Assembly (NCBI GenBank): GCA_008360955.1
Contig: LUCM01005711.1
Location: forward strand, 124,178 to 188,177
Source of the DNA: Fasciolopsis buskii
Taxonomy: Eukaryota > Platyhelminthes > Trematoda > Plagiorchiida > Fasciolidae
Direction of reading: 5' to 3'
DNA length: 64,000 nt
The position numbers and the translations under genes are program-made. Shown here one piece after another: positions 1-11,787 of the stretch (the stretch's first letter is position 1; each line of letters starts with the position of its first letter). Under the pieces are notes generated by a model. The model searched no databases. It saw only the letters and a list, made by a program, of their open reading frames with translations, and was not told where the DNA came from.

Positions 1-2459
1 TTATGCAAGGTCCATGTGACAGAAACCACACCAAACAAATAATGGACACACAGCACACATACAAATAGAGCTACAGATACAACGCTGGAACTTTCGATGC
101 CATGTAACCCGGAACCACTTGATTTTAAAACCTATCCTGAGAAAGGTTGCCCGAGGTAATCGAATGTCTTCATATTGGAGACTTTCCCATTAACCAACTG
201 CACCCCTTAAACGTCATGCTGATAGCCTACGTGATAGTTCACAGCTTTATTTGATTGATTATCGTTTTGTCTTCAACCTGAAACTCACTATCTTCGGCCG
301 GCTCGGCATCGTTCTAAACCTAAGGACATACCCTATGGATTTAGTGTCCTTGAGCTCCATGGAAATTCGAGTTAGGGTGTACAACCAACGCTAAAACATA
401 CATCCTGATCTTCATTGTGCAAATGTCAAAAGCAGACTTATGATTCGAAGCCCACTAGGCATGACCAATAGCGTGCAGCGCTTACACACTAAGAATCAAG
501 ACAGCGGCGTACATTCGACCCACTACAGGCTAGTTACAAACAATGATATGCCGTGGACACAAGCTCGTTTGCATATGGCTGACGTCCGTCAATTTTAGTA
601 GTCTGGGGACGCGCGTAAGACTAGCATGTCTCCAACGGACATCAAGACAAAGTGTGCACCCTTGCTGTGTTTCCTAAACACCCGGTACCCCATGAAAGAT
701 TAATCAATCGATTTTAGTTAGGTTTACCGTTGGAACTCACTTCATGCCTTCAAATCTGTCCGAATTTCACTATTGTGGCTGTACCTAATGAAAAGTTGCC
801 AGTAGGCAAATTCGTCTGCGCGAAATTACTAATCGCACAACGACTGCGCCCAAAACACCATCCAGAAATAATAGTTTCTCGAACTAAGTCGCTCTGCTTT
901 CTTACAACGCTGATACAAGAAGACTTTTAAGGGGCGATCATGTCACTTCCTTCTGGTCTTTTAGCCAGGATATAGTTAGTCGAAACCTTATAACTTGTTG
1001 TGTCGCCTGCTCTCCAGTGCAGAGTACCACCTAATACTCGGGACAGCCGCATATCAGTTGGTGCCTCCCCAAGCCGCGGAATGGTCGCTAATATCACTGG
1101 TTGTTTGTGAATAAGATAGATTCATGCTTACTGAATAAACGACTGCAAATAAGCAACGGAAGTGCCGAGGACTTGGTGGGCTATCACTTGGCAAGCGTTT
1201 TCCCCATAAAATACCCATAACTCACTGGTATCATGATTTGACGAGGGTAGCCCACCCACGAAATAAGGTCAATGGCCCTTGTCGCATTCTACCGCATAGA
1301 CAACGTTTCCTGGGAAGGGAAGATTAGTGGATGAACTGTTCACGGGCTCTTTTGACTCAAAACTGCTGCCTTTCAGATGGCACATGGCCGTACAAACGAT
1401 TGAGGTTCATCCTCTAACAACGAGGTCTACTACTTGCTGGATATCCAAGAAGTGTATTTATATCTGGTACAGATCAGTTTTACACTTCGAATGACATCAG
1501 AAACGTGGCAAAGAAGGAGAATAATTATTGTGAAAGATGAGAAAAGGTGCACCGTACAGAATGCACTGATCATATTCACTTCCACATAATCAGTGTGTAG
1601 GGTTTTTTCGAGAGGGGCTAATAAAAACATGGTAACTTGGGAGCATTTTAAGATGTGCCCAGAGCGAGTAGCCAGATAAGGGCCCGGGATACGTCCCTGA
1701 CCTTATCGAACAGTATAATAGCCTACAGAATACACAATTATGTGCATGTTTGCCGATCATAGTAATTGATTCGAACTGTTCATATCGGCATGAGAATGAT
1801 CCTCCACGATGCTCAACAGTTCGTCCTAATAAAGACTCAGTAACCTTTCTGTTATGCATATTTCCACATTTATCGGGGCTTCAGTCACTGGTGCTAGTTT
1901 TATTTTCTCTGAAAAGATCTGACCCCACCCTATTAGACTCTCTTCTGGCTAACATCCAAATTTCCCCGAATTTGCTTCTGCCGGCTGAGGGTCTTATTCC
2001 TTCTGAAGGCCTCCTCAAACTAACCATATTTATTGTCCCAGAGCTGAATCGTTTTGGAAACTTGTTGTCTGGCTTATACAGTATGGGGCACGGCCACCAG
2101 TATATTGTAATCGAGAAATTCGCACTCGAGACTCTGACTCTGTCATTTAATTGAAATCCTCACCCAATCTTTTCTGCAGGTCCTGAGGCAACGGCTTCTG
2201 GCCTTGCTGGTGTAGTTAAGGGTTTCATCAAGATGTCTGGGTCAACAGTGCTTTATTGGATCCCAGCTGACAGTCTGTTGTGTCCAAGAAGAAGAAAGGA
2301 TTCCTTCTAGTTTGTCAGTGGTCCTTGTAGTAGTCTTGGATACCATCCCAGGCGCGCATCTATAGACTGCAGCAGGAGCGGTCAAGGACATCTCCTGCCA
2401 AAATTGTTAATAATTCAAACACACTGGACCGAGGTGGCATCAATGCTTTGGCAAGAAAA
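1..2459. other. no gene recognised
   Basis: This stretch carries no reading frame that looks like a protein family. The longest open frames (about 60-130 codons) have random-looking composition. I see no repeat shared with the rest of the window and no tRNA-like element here. Confidence 0.5.
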
Positions 2460-5060
2460 ATGAATAGTTGTACAAGTTGACGGTCCTCGAACGAGACGCG
2501 TCTTGGAGGTCATTTTGTCCTCGACTCTGTCATTCACAAGGCGGACCACCGTCTATTGCTTCCAACCACAAAGTTTAGACATTCTGACGTCTGATTATGC
2601 CCTCTTCTGGACGGCGATGAACCCAGATCGACTGCGTTACAATTAGCTACAAGTGGCGGGATTGCATGTAAGACTTACAACCGTACCGGAGCCCCCTTCT
2701 GAGGTCTGATCAAGGATCGTTCCTCCTCCTTAGGAGCTTGGACTGTACGATGCAAAAATGATTAACCTCCAGTGATCTGTCTGAGAAAACACATTTAGCA
2801 ACTTTCCAAAAGGCGCCAGCCTAGACACCGAAACTGACCATACTCGAAAAAATCAGTTAGCCGGGGTCGTTCAGTAATCATAATTTGCATTCTTGAGGTT
2901 TATTAAGCTGTGTCTTGGCCAACCGTGCTGTGACATCCTGGATTTCTGCCGTATTCCTGACCCTTGAGGTAAGGTGGCCCAAACCGGGGATATCGAAGAA
3001 CAGCTCATGAGCAAATGTGAACTCATCGCAAATCTACTTAGGGATCGCGAGGTTTGGTGATCTGATCGTGCACCTGAGAGAGAACATGATATCAGCAGTA
3101 GAAATTCACCCAGTGCATTTAATCTTATCCTGATCCTTGGTACTAGGACAATTAGCAGGAGCGAAGTTGATAGCTCGCTCATTCATGATTAGCTAGGACC
3201 ACTCGTACACTGAGCGGTGAACTGTATACCATAATTTTGTTGTCCTCTAGCATCAGCCCTACGATAGCCATTCCGACACACGTCCCATTGTCTATTTCGA
3301 CAAATCCACATTCTAATGCGGGTATCCATAAGAAAATCCAAAGTTGAGGTCGCGCAGTGGCTGTCCCAACCATGAAGGTGTACTTCTAGTCCCGAGAGCG
3401 CCAAGCTGTTAGCGTGTCTTTATGCGCAGGCTGTGCAGCAAGCTGGATTGTGCGACGGTCGTCAATGAATCGATAGAATCTTCGCCGACACTCCCCTCCC
3501 CAAATACACACGCAGATTTTACAGCACCGTTGCACTTCCCGAAACCCAATGATCGTTGCATCCCCAGACATTTGCGCAACTTTACCTTAATCTGCAGAAT
3601 CTTACTCTGGGTTTGTTTTCTGAGGACCGATCTACTTGAAAATTGAATACTGGTCCTCAAAAATTCGTACCGCCATGCCGCATGGCGAGTCAGAGTCCAT
3701 GGTCGTCTTTAGCTACCCCTCATCGTCTCTTGCGGAGTGAGGCAAAGTCACAAAAGTGCTCTACACTTCTTTTCTATTCTAACGGACGGTTGAGTATGTC
3801 AATTATATGGTCTAACCAAGCGATAGCGCATAGGCGATCCAGCACCCGTTGGATGGGTGGGCATTTAAAGTATTCTGATACGGAATTCGCATTGCATATT
3901 AGAGGTGTAAAATCATTCTTCAAAATTAGCAGGGGTCTGTCATTCTACTCACATCTTGTGATAGCCCGTTAGAGATAATCAATAGCTTTGGGTGCCTTGA
4001 AAACTTGACTGGAACTGATGGATTTTGTACTAAGCATTTATTCCCTCTACGACAAATCTTAGAATAGAGGTACCTGTTTGCTAAACCTACAATCTGGGTC
4101 TCTTAAGCTGAATTCAGCGTTCGATTCAATCGATCGTGTAATTCTGTGGCACTGCATTTCATTGTCGGGTTTACCAAATAAATTTATTTCACTTAGCCAA
4201 TCTCAGTAAGCAAATAGCCACAACCGAGTTCGCACCTACGGCGATCTTTCACCGAAATTCACCACTCGGAGTGATGTTCGTCACGGTTGCTTCCCTTTAT
4301 CTTTCTTCGGCTTTGTCATTGAGATGCTAATGGAACTCGTCTTGTCCTCATGTGAAAATAGTGGAAGACAAGAAAGTCTGATTTACAATATGCGGACTGT
4401 GTTATGCTTCTGAATGAAGACCCATGTGGGTTGTACATTTCTCACAATATGGCAGTGCAGGTACTTTGAACCTTCGAAGTTTACAATGCTATCGCAAGAT
4501 TGGATTGGCTGGACGCCAAACTTTGTTTTTGCAGGGTAAGAATTGGGTGAAGTAGGTAGGTCTAGTTACTTTGGTAGATGTATCTGACCAGGTGCTCGTA
4601 TATCGGATAGAGGGTCTTCGCGCATACAGAAGGCCCGACTGGCATTCATCAGTTTGAGCCATTTGTAGCGTCTATATGACAATCGCTTATTGATCAAAGG
4701 TCAAGTTTAGGCAGCAGTGATGTCGGTATTTCTCTAGGGCTCCGAAACATGGCCGTTGAGAGCAGAAGATATGTGAAGACTGACGGTATTTGAACGCCGT
4801 TTTATTCGTAATATTGGCAGAGTACGGTGGGAGGATTTTGTGAGTAACTCAGAGGTTAGGCTTAATGTACTGGGCCCTTTGGTCCAGTCCTTAGAACAGG
4901 TACTGAATCAGAATAAGTTAATGGGGTTAGGACATGTTTTACCTGTGACCACAGAAGGACAGCTTCGTTGTGCGCTGTTGTGCGAGGCAGGTAGTGGTTG
5001 AAAGATATTTCCAAGTGGCCAGTTAATGATATAGAAAAAAGAAATGAAAACTTTAGCAAT
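2460..5060 (+). mobile_element. decayed RTE-like LINE retrotransposon
   Basis: Remains of a non-LTR retrotransposon coding for an endonuclease and reverse transcriptase, recognised by reading through stops and frameshifts. In order: a linker with LLRDREVW followed by a basic/acidic stretch (about 3026-3100); a reverse-transcriptase segment LFPLRQILE (about 4039-4065); the box with the first catalytic Asp, AFDSIDRVILWHC (4117-4155); VRTYGDLSPKF (about 4230-4262); and the C-terminal part GSETWPLRAED (4738-4770) and GLGHVL (about 4925-4942). The YADD box cannot be read and is probably lost. The same protein order is seen in the better preserved element at 11.8-14.4 kb on the opposite strand. The part from 2460 to 3000 is assigned only by weak endonuclease-like similarity, and about 3200-4000 is hard to align. 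It is clearly dead, with stops every few tens of codons. The outer ends are uncertain. Confidence 0.75.
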
Positions 5061-5463
5061 ACGACTGGTTTGTATAGGTGCATTTGGACTACCGCTTTGG
5101 AGTCCACGAAATCCCACCGAGCGACGGTTGGAGACAGTTGTGTAATATGGTTCAGAGTTACAATCACTGACGTTCCTGTGCCCAAAATCTTTTTCTTTCT
5201 GGTTAATTGTTTAACCAATTATTTCTCCGTCGATTTTTCACTATTGCTCTTTTTAACCTTTGGGCACACTGATTCGAGATTGATGGTTGTGAAAACTGAA
5301 AAATTTAACCGGTTGGGGTGTAGCGGAGGTGGTCGCACCACGGCGAGTGAAGGCCGGAGCAGCTTTCACGAAACTCCAACACCTGTCGCGCCGTCATGAC
5401 ATCTGACTTTCCCACAAAGGGAGGTTGTATAAAGCCACACTTCACGATGTCCTTTAAAATTGT

Positions 5464-5485
5464 TATATATATATATATATATATT
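5464..5485. repeat. (TA)n microsatellite
   Basis: About eleven TA units, directly abutting the left end of the foldback MITE that follows. Confidence 0.9.
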
Positions 5486-5726
5486 AATCAATGGAAGAAT
5501 TTCCACGGAAGCACACGACCGGTTTGGTGGTTATTGCCGCCAGTCAGGTATGCTTATCAGGTATTCTCTTGTCCAGACGTTCTTAAACTTGTATACATGT
5601 AACAATTCGGAGTTTGCAAGCATAAAAAGGTTTGAATGAGAGAGTATCTAGTATGCACGCCCAACGAGTGGCAATAACTGCAAAACCGGTCATGAGCTCC
5701 GAGGAAATTTTTGTTTGCTCATTCAC
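5484..5726 (-). mobile_element. foldback MITE, copy 1
   Basis: A short non-coding element with long terminal inverted repeats. The left arm contains CGACCGGTTTGGTGGTTATT (5517-5536) and the right arm contains its imperfect reverse complement (about 5672-5692). The inner part also matches the copy at 24.04-24.27 kb, but in opposite orientation, for example the block around CAATTCGGAGTTTGC. No transposase is encoded, so it would have to be moved by enzymes from elsewhere. The superfamily is not known. The ends are placed by comparison with the 24 kb copy, and the left end is blurred by the adjacent TA repeat. Confidence 0.7.
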
Positions 5727-7639
5727 AAACTACTAGTAATTTCAATGTATATATTTAACAGCGTCCAAGAATTCGCCGTAGTTTGGTAATCTGATCAATG
5801 CAGACTCTTCGTTGACGAAAACCGCACTGAGTAGTACGTGTTCGTGCATCTCGAAGAGCGATTATTCGCCTTGGAAGGATGATTGTAAGAAGTGTATGAA
5901 TTGTATCGTCGAGATTGATACTCCTGTAATTAGTCCAAGTAATTCTGTCGCTGTTTGTGGCATAAGTAGTGAGATAAAGGTTGATTAGTTTCCAAAATAA
6001 TCTTTAGTTTTCGGGATGCTACTGAATAAAGTACTTGGCGGATTCTCTGGAGTTGGCGAGCAAAATTTAATGATCTTGGTTGAGTTGCCATCCTCACCGA
6101 GTGACTTCTCGTTCTTTATTGTCTAACTAACGAGGATGATTTCTGACTTTGCAGTGCGTTGTAGACCGAATTCATAATATTCTATATCGCCTGGTGGTAT
6201 CCCTAAGAAGAACTGGATAGGACGAGCGATTTAACACCTGGCTAAAGTGTTCAACCCAACTTGAAGCCTTTTTTTCCTCCTGATTATTTGAGGTCTCCAC
6301 TGAAGTCGCCTAACCTGTTAGGAAGTAGTTTCACTTACCCAAAGATGGGCGTATAATTTAGAAAATTTTGCAGAAACTCACTGTGGTTCCCATGCTGTCT
6401 GTAATTCCGGTGAATATTGTTTCCAGTTGCTCTCCGCTCAGCGTGCAGATAAGTGTCAAAAGCTGTGATAATCAGGTGAGCTGTGGAGTCTCGCTAATAC
6501 AGAGGCAATTATATGAACATTTAATAAAAAGTACTTTCTTGTTGGCCTGTCTTCTGCTATCGTAGTTCTACATTAATCGTAGGGCAAACGATCGATATTA
6601 GTAGGTATTTTGTTTTGTTTGATCATCAACTGACTAATCATTTGTCCATGCTGCGCAGTTAGGCATCCACTTAAATTGGCCGTGTCACTCCTTGTCAGAG
6701 TTGCACCCAGTCCGGTTGTTATTCTGACCTATCAGTTGTCAGCATACATACCTACCTTCCTGTCATTAGGGCTACAGTTTATGGTTCCTATAGTGATCCA
6801 ATTTCCCTGTGCCACTTTGTTTTACCTAGATGTTCAGTGTATAGGTGGGCGGCAGGTACTTTTAGCTCCAACGACGACCCATTTACCTTTGGTCCACCAC
6901 GGTTAATCCAGATGCAACCGCTTGAACACTGTCGGCTCTGTAGTGCGAATAAATTTTCTGTCGTACTGAAAGATGAGGCTTGAAGTGAACCCACGCCAGT
7001 CAATAGTCCATGCAAATAGATTTCTCGTTGCGCCTCCATGATATGTCCAAAATTTCTCGACTAATAATAACGCTCCAAGATATAGTCAACTTGACACGGT
7101 CTCCCAATTGTCTTTCGTGCTACACGTCAGCGAGTACCTTTCTGGGTACTGAAAATGAGTAATCGTGAAAATCAGTCGATTCAGATCCGCGAACACGGCT
7201 AAGTAGTCTCTGTTTTAGCAGTGCAAACCGAATCAAACGGTCCGAAGTGTTCTGGATATCGAATGGTATGACTGTCCTTCACAAAGATTCCAGTATCTGG
7301 CAGTTAATAGGCTGCCGTACCTGGGAACACAGCTCACTGATTCCTGAAGTTCTTTGGACATGAAAATTTCAGTTGATGGCTCGGTAATCAAAGCTGGGAG
7401 CTTACATTGCAATTACTATCCACTTGGAAGGAGTGATTGTGAAACTTAACACAGGAAGATTTGACGAGACTGGTTCCCACGAGGTCAACAAGCTTTGTAC
7501 GCTGGACTGCACCGCGACATCTTGACAGAAAGCTTGCAATCAGTGGCTTTTTATCCGTTCCATTCGAACTGACCAAGGGGACTGATTACTTCAAATGTCA
7601 GAATTGTCTGTTACGCATTTTGCCAGTCGGCATCGGCTG
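5727..7639. other. no gene recognised
   Basis: Unique-looking, moderately AT-rich DNA with only short random open frames on both strands. No repeat or RNA gene was recognised. Confidence 0.5.
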
Positions 7640-9260
7640 GTAAATTTGCACTGCATTGTACTGTATTGTATTGTATACACTTTCACGTAAAAAAATAGAA
7701 AAAATACACTCAACACCTTGTAAAAGCGTGAAAAAGACTCATCGAGGAATAATAAGAGCACATTATGATAGGTTGCTCAAGAATTGGGTTAAAACCCTGT
7801 CACGGTTTGTCAAAATGTATGCTAAATGAGGAACAGTGGAGTTCCTATAGATATTGATTCTAGATGGTATGGAACGAAAAGCAGATCGTGTAGAAATATG
7901 AGAGCGGCACTTTGAAAGATCGTTGTGCAGAAGATGCGTAGGATTTGAAAGAATTCTGTGAGCAAATTTCTCACATGCTGGTAAGTGCTGATCACATCGA
8001 TTGAAGAGCAATCCAGTCAGTGGGAAGTGGGACACACAGCTACTAATTAATAGCTCCCGGTGAAGAATTTTAAAGTATTTTTTAAGTAAACCTGGAAAAA
8101 TGACAGGAAACAGTAAAGAAGGATTGGAAAAAACACATTTGTATGCAAATCGGAAGATGGCATTTTATTTCATCCTGTATTATCGAAGCTTCTTGATTTG
8201 AAATGACGAGCGCCGGAGACTCTTTACACAGGTAGAAATGTGAGTAGTCCACTACAGATTCTTATCAATAGTAACTCCTAGGTATTTCACAGAATCAACC
8301 TTGGTAAGAGATTCGAGTTGATAGAAGACATTTCGGATGGGTAGGGTGATCGCGAGAGAAAACGGACATTCGAAACATTTAGATGTGTTGAGATTGAAAC
8401 CAGCTCGTGCAGAGAAATCATAAACAGAGGATAGGTTGGTGGAAAAACTTTGAAAATCATCGTTGTTCGAAACGACTTGAGGGAGGGCAACATGATCAGC
8501 ATACTTAAACAGATGACAGAGTGAGCTAGTTGATAAGTCGCTGATGTAATTAGAGAAGAGAAACGGTGAATGAACGGCACCCTGAAGCACTCCTGAGTTG
8601 TAAATCATCGGTTTTTAAGTTTTACCGTCTATTCGTGTGCACTGGGATCGGTTAGTAAAGTAATCAGACAGCCCTGCTAATGAAGGCCTGGAACAACCAC
8701 ATGTTCCCAGTTTGCGAAGTAGAAGAGACCGTGGGACCGAGTCAAATGCCGACGAATAGTCTAGAAAAGCGCAATGCACAGATTTCATCGGTTGGTTTAA
8801 GGACTTACAAATGTGGTGAATGAGGGAGGCAACAGCGTCCAAAGTGGACCAGTTAGATTTATAGGCAAACTGAATAGAGTCGTCAGGATGATACATAGAA
8901 GAACGCGGTCGCTTAAGTAAGGCACGCTCCATCAGTTTAAGACCGGAAGATGTTAAGGCGATGGGGCGAAAACGTTTTACTAAAGCAGTATAAGTACTAG
9001 ATTTAGGGATTGGAATAATAGTGATGGGTCTCCATCAGTCAGGGATAGAAGACGAGCTTAATGATGGGTTAATCGGATAATTGAATGCGTCGGTGAGAGC
9101 CATGGCATCATGTCTTAAAAGAGCTGAGAACAGAATGTCAGGACCGACCTTTATGGTAGTTTTACTGGTTCAGAGACCCTCCGACACCTCTTCCCTAGAA
9201 AAACTTGTAACTGTCATACCATCACCCTGTCCAAATATGACTGGGGTATATGTGGGAGGA
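7640..9260 (-). mobile_element. CR1-like LINE, decayed, 3' part
   Basis: A CR1-type non-LTR retrotransposon read on the minus strand. The reverse transcriptase reads nearly continuously in one frame from about 9160 down to 7763, interrupted by several stop codons and no obvious frameshift. Recognisable parts are a segment around PITIIPIPKS followed by FRPIALTSSGLKLMER (about 9030-8915), DYSSAFDSVPRSLLLRKL (about 8755), GVLQGAVHSPFLFSNYISDL (about 8590-8530), the catalytic box reading YADH instead of YADD (8492-8503), and KYLGVTID followed by W..HI and FQIKKLR (about 8285-8170). The RT cannot work: the second Asp of the box is His, and stops occur at about 8614 and 8249. The 3' end at about 7640-7680 is a short ACAAT-type repeat tract, as in CR1-like tails. 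The endonuclease part is not visible upstream, so the copy is 5' truncated. Confidence 0.85.
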
Positions 9261-10597
9261 TGAATGAAAACAGGATTGATGTTATCGACATCCACAGAAC
9301 ATTTCACATGTTTCTTTCTCTTCCCACACAACAGTCGAATGCCTTAAAGTGCTTGACAGACCGAATCAATTGCATTTGTGCATGATTTCAGCAGGCTAGT
9401 CATTGCCGTTAGATCAAAATAATATGAAGAGTGAATTTCGTTTTAAGAGATCAACTGGAAGACCGCTGGTAACCTTGAAGACTACGAATTTCTATGAACT
9501 TCATCGGATACTATTCAAGCCTCGGGCCTTTTAGAACCATGTATAGTATTTATTCGTTTGTGCACGTAATTTTACGCCAAATTTTGTCGGGGGAAGGAAT
9601 GGACCAATAAGTGGAAACTTAGGTGCATCTGAGTTGATCTTTCGCAAATTTGCCTACTCGTAAGTATAAAAGTAGGCCTGTGTAGAATGCAGTTTAGATT
9701 GGTTGAGATCAGTCATGTTTCCTCACGATTGCCCACTCTTTTGACATGCTTTGTGAATAGGTATGGTAGAAGAGAGAAATCCCGTGGTCACTAAACGGGG
9801 AGAGAGGGGACCTGAAACCATGACACTGAAACTTGGAGTGGCACGGAACCCCATAGTGTCCCAAAAATAGGTCAAGTGTGGCAACGAGCCGGGGGCTAGT
9901 GGATGGCCATCTACCAACATTGTATCAAAAATGAGATGATCACAGTACTACGGAGACTTTCGCCGTGGAAATACCAGAACTCCAGTTAGTACATGTGTCA
10001 TCACGTTATCGATGTATTGGATTCGGCTCCGGTTTTATTAAACCACAGAAGCGTAGTGACAGTTGCTCCCTGATTCCTGGGAGGTCGTATGCACGACAGC
10101 TTGCTGTGTTTGGACGACTTTCTCCGACCCACCTTTTTGCAGCCTACATCAACTCTCACAGGGAGATACACATTATTGCCCTTGGTTTCGTAGTGAACCT
10201 GAGGAAACAATATTCCCGTAAATGGTAAGTTTATTGTCGTCACTTGTTAAACCTAGAGCGAGACAAAAACTAGGATACGCTAAAACAGCCGAGGATTCAG
10301 CGCCAAGCAAACAGATCAGTCGAATTTCGTGTATTTCAACTGGCAGAACCCAGTTGACAATTTAGCATGTGAACAAAGAGCATTCACAACTCTGCAATAT
10401 CGAACTGCAAGCAAACTTCTTGACGGCAAGTTTTAGTGATTGATTTGTTAAATCATTTGCGCAATTAAACGTCAGTTCGAGATCGCTACAGGTTTCTGTG
10501 AAATTCACGTGGCTTGGTGCGGTGTAGCTTCTTCGTCGACCCTACCTACCTACAAGGGAGTGAATTAGTTTATGCATACATATACTACTCAATGCGT
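9261..10597. other. no gene recognised
   Basis: No protein family, RNA gene or repeat was recognised. The CR1-like element may reach somewhat further upstream here, but I cannot read it. Confidence 0.45.
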
Positions 10598-10740
10598 CTA
10601 CATATACTTATGTATATTCTGGGGCACTCTGCCCTCGCTCCTAAAGTTGGCTCATCCCAAATGACAAAGAATTATAAAAAAATCACAGTTGTGGTTCTTC
10701 TGTGGACTCTTCGACGAAGAGATTCCATGCACGCTCCTGA
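10598..10740 (-). repeat. dispersed repeat R1, copy 1
   Basis: About 140 bp that also occurs at 24.30-24.44 and 62.69-62.83 kb. Shared stretches include TTCTGTGGACTCTTCGACGA (about 10698-10717), GGGGCACTCTGCCCTCG and the block before it. In two of three copies it lies next to TA repeats. It is non-coding as far as I can tell. In the 62.7 kb copy it lies just downstream of Penelope-like coding sequence on the same (-) strand, so it may be a Penelope 3' region or an unrelated short element. The orientation given follows that copy. Confidence 0.6.
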
Positions 10741-10753
10741 AGCCACAAATTCG

Positions 10754-10823
10754 ATATATATATATATATATTTATATGTATATTTATTTATATATATGCA
10801 TTTATATATATTTGTATATATAC

Positions 10824-10863
<40 letters not shown>
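10754..10863. repeat. TA-rich microsatellite
   Basis: A 110-bp tract of TA units with occasional TTTA and GCA interruptions. It produces artificial Ile/Tyr-rich open frames on both strands that should not be taken for genes. Confidence 0.95.
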
Positions 10864-10865
<2 letters not shown>

Positions 10866-11787
10866 TGATGGATCGAACAATGCCATCTTCCCCCAGGAGG
10901 GTGTTAATTCTGTCACAATATATGTGTGATCTCTGTCGGCAACCGTCGACGGCCTTTGAGGCATGTCCTAGGTGCAACCCCGGGGCAAGCCAAAGCCAGG
11001 AATTCTACTACGATTGCAAAGTCCAAGGGCTAGAAGACCACATTGTTAATCACGTCCATCTATTATGATCCGAGCCGAGTGGATGTTTGCGCTAAGTATC
11101 ACCGGCCCCGGCCATTTAAATCCGTGTTCATCAGATCACCCTGGGTCTACGCGAAGCGTGATTTTGAGCAACAGTTCTGCGTATGTGCTAACCGTTCACT
11201 ACAAAGTTGAAGCCATCATATGGGGCCGTGCATCTAACTCCATTTCCGTTGTTCCATCTGGTAGCGTGCCATTCGTGGAACAGGAAGTCCAGGTCCCAGT
11301 TACTGATGGTGACGACGTGTTCGTGTTCAGCATTCGCACTGAAAGCAGTTGGTCTATAGGGACACCTGTAAAGAGAGCGAAACCGTTGTAGGCCCTTCAA
11401 ATTAACCGCCTCATCCATTTCTATTTCTTTCCACTTCCGCTGTGTATACAGAGGACCTCGAAGAAGACTGCGGCAGACCACGCAGTCCCGTCAGCAGAAG
11501 ACTGATAGAACGTACCGCAGTGACTGAGGGCAGAACTTCAAATCCTCTTGTGAACTAGGTGACCGTCGATATGCCCGAGTCCAAAGACGAATAACACACA
11601 TTGTTGATCCTGCCGTTCCGTAAATTTTCTCTATGTCTGTATGCTGGATTTAAGCTGTGACGGGATAGAGAAGCTACTAATCGGTATCGAACTTATTTCA
11701 CACCTGTCGATAACTAGTCCTGCGTGATCGTTCGAGCAAATCGTGAGTCTGATGGCCCTAGTACAGCACAACAATTGAACTGCTCAT
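10864..11787. other. no gene recognised; somewhat GC-richer
   Basis: Open frames exist on both strands (for example + 10870-11068 with a C..C(14)C..C pattern, and + 11065-11391), but none resembles a known family and the one before it runs straight out of the TA repeat. I see no splice or repeat evidence that decides between strands. Treat as uncharacterised. Confidence 0.4.

Noticed and set aside
10514..11068. 184-codon open frame on the + strand
   Set aside because: Its middle is a translated TA microsatellite (Ile/Tyr run). The ends show no family resemblance.
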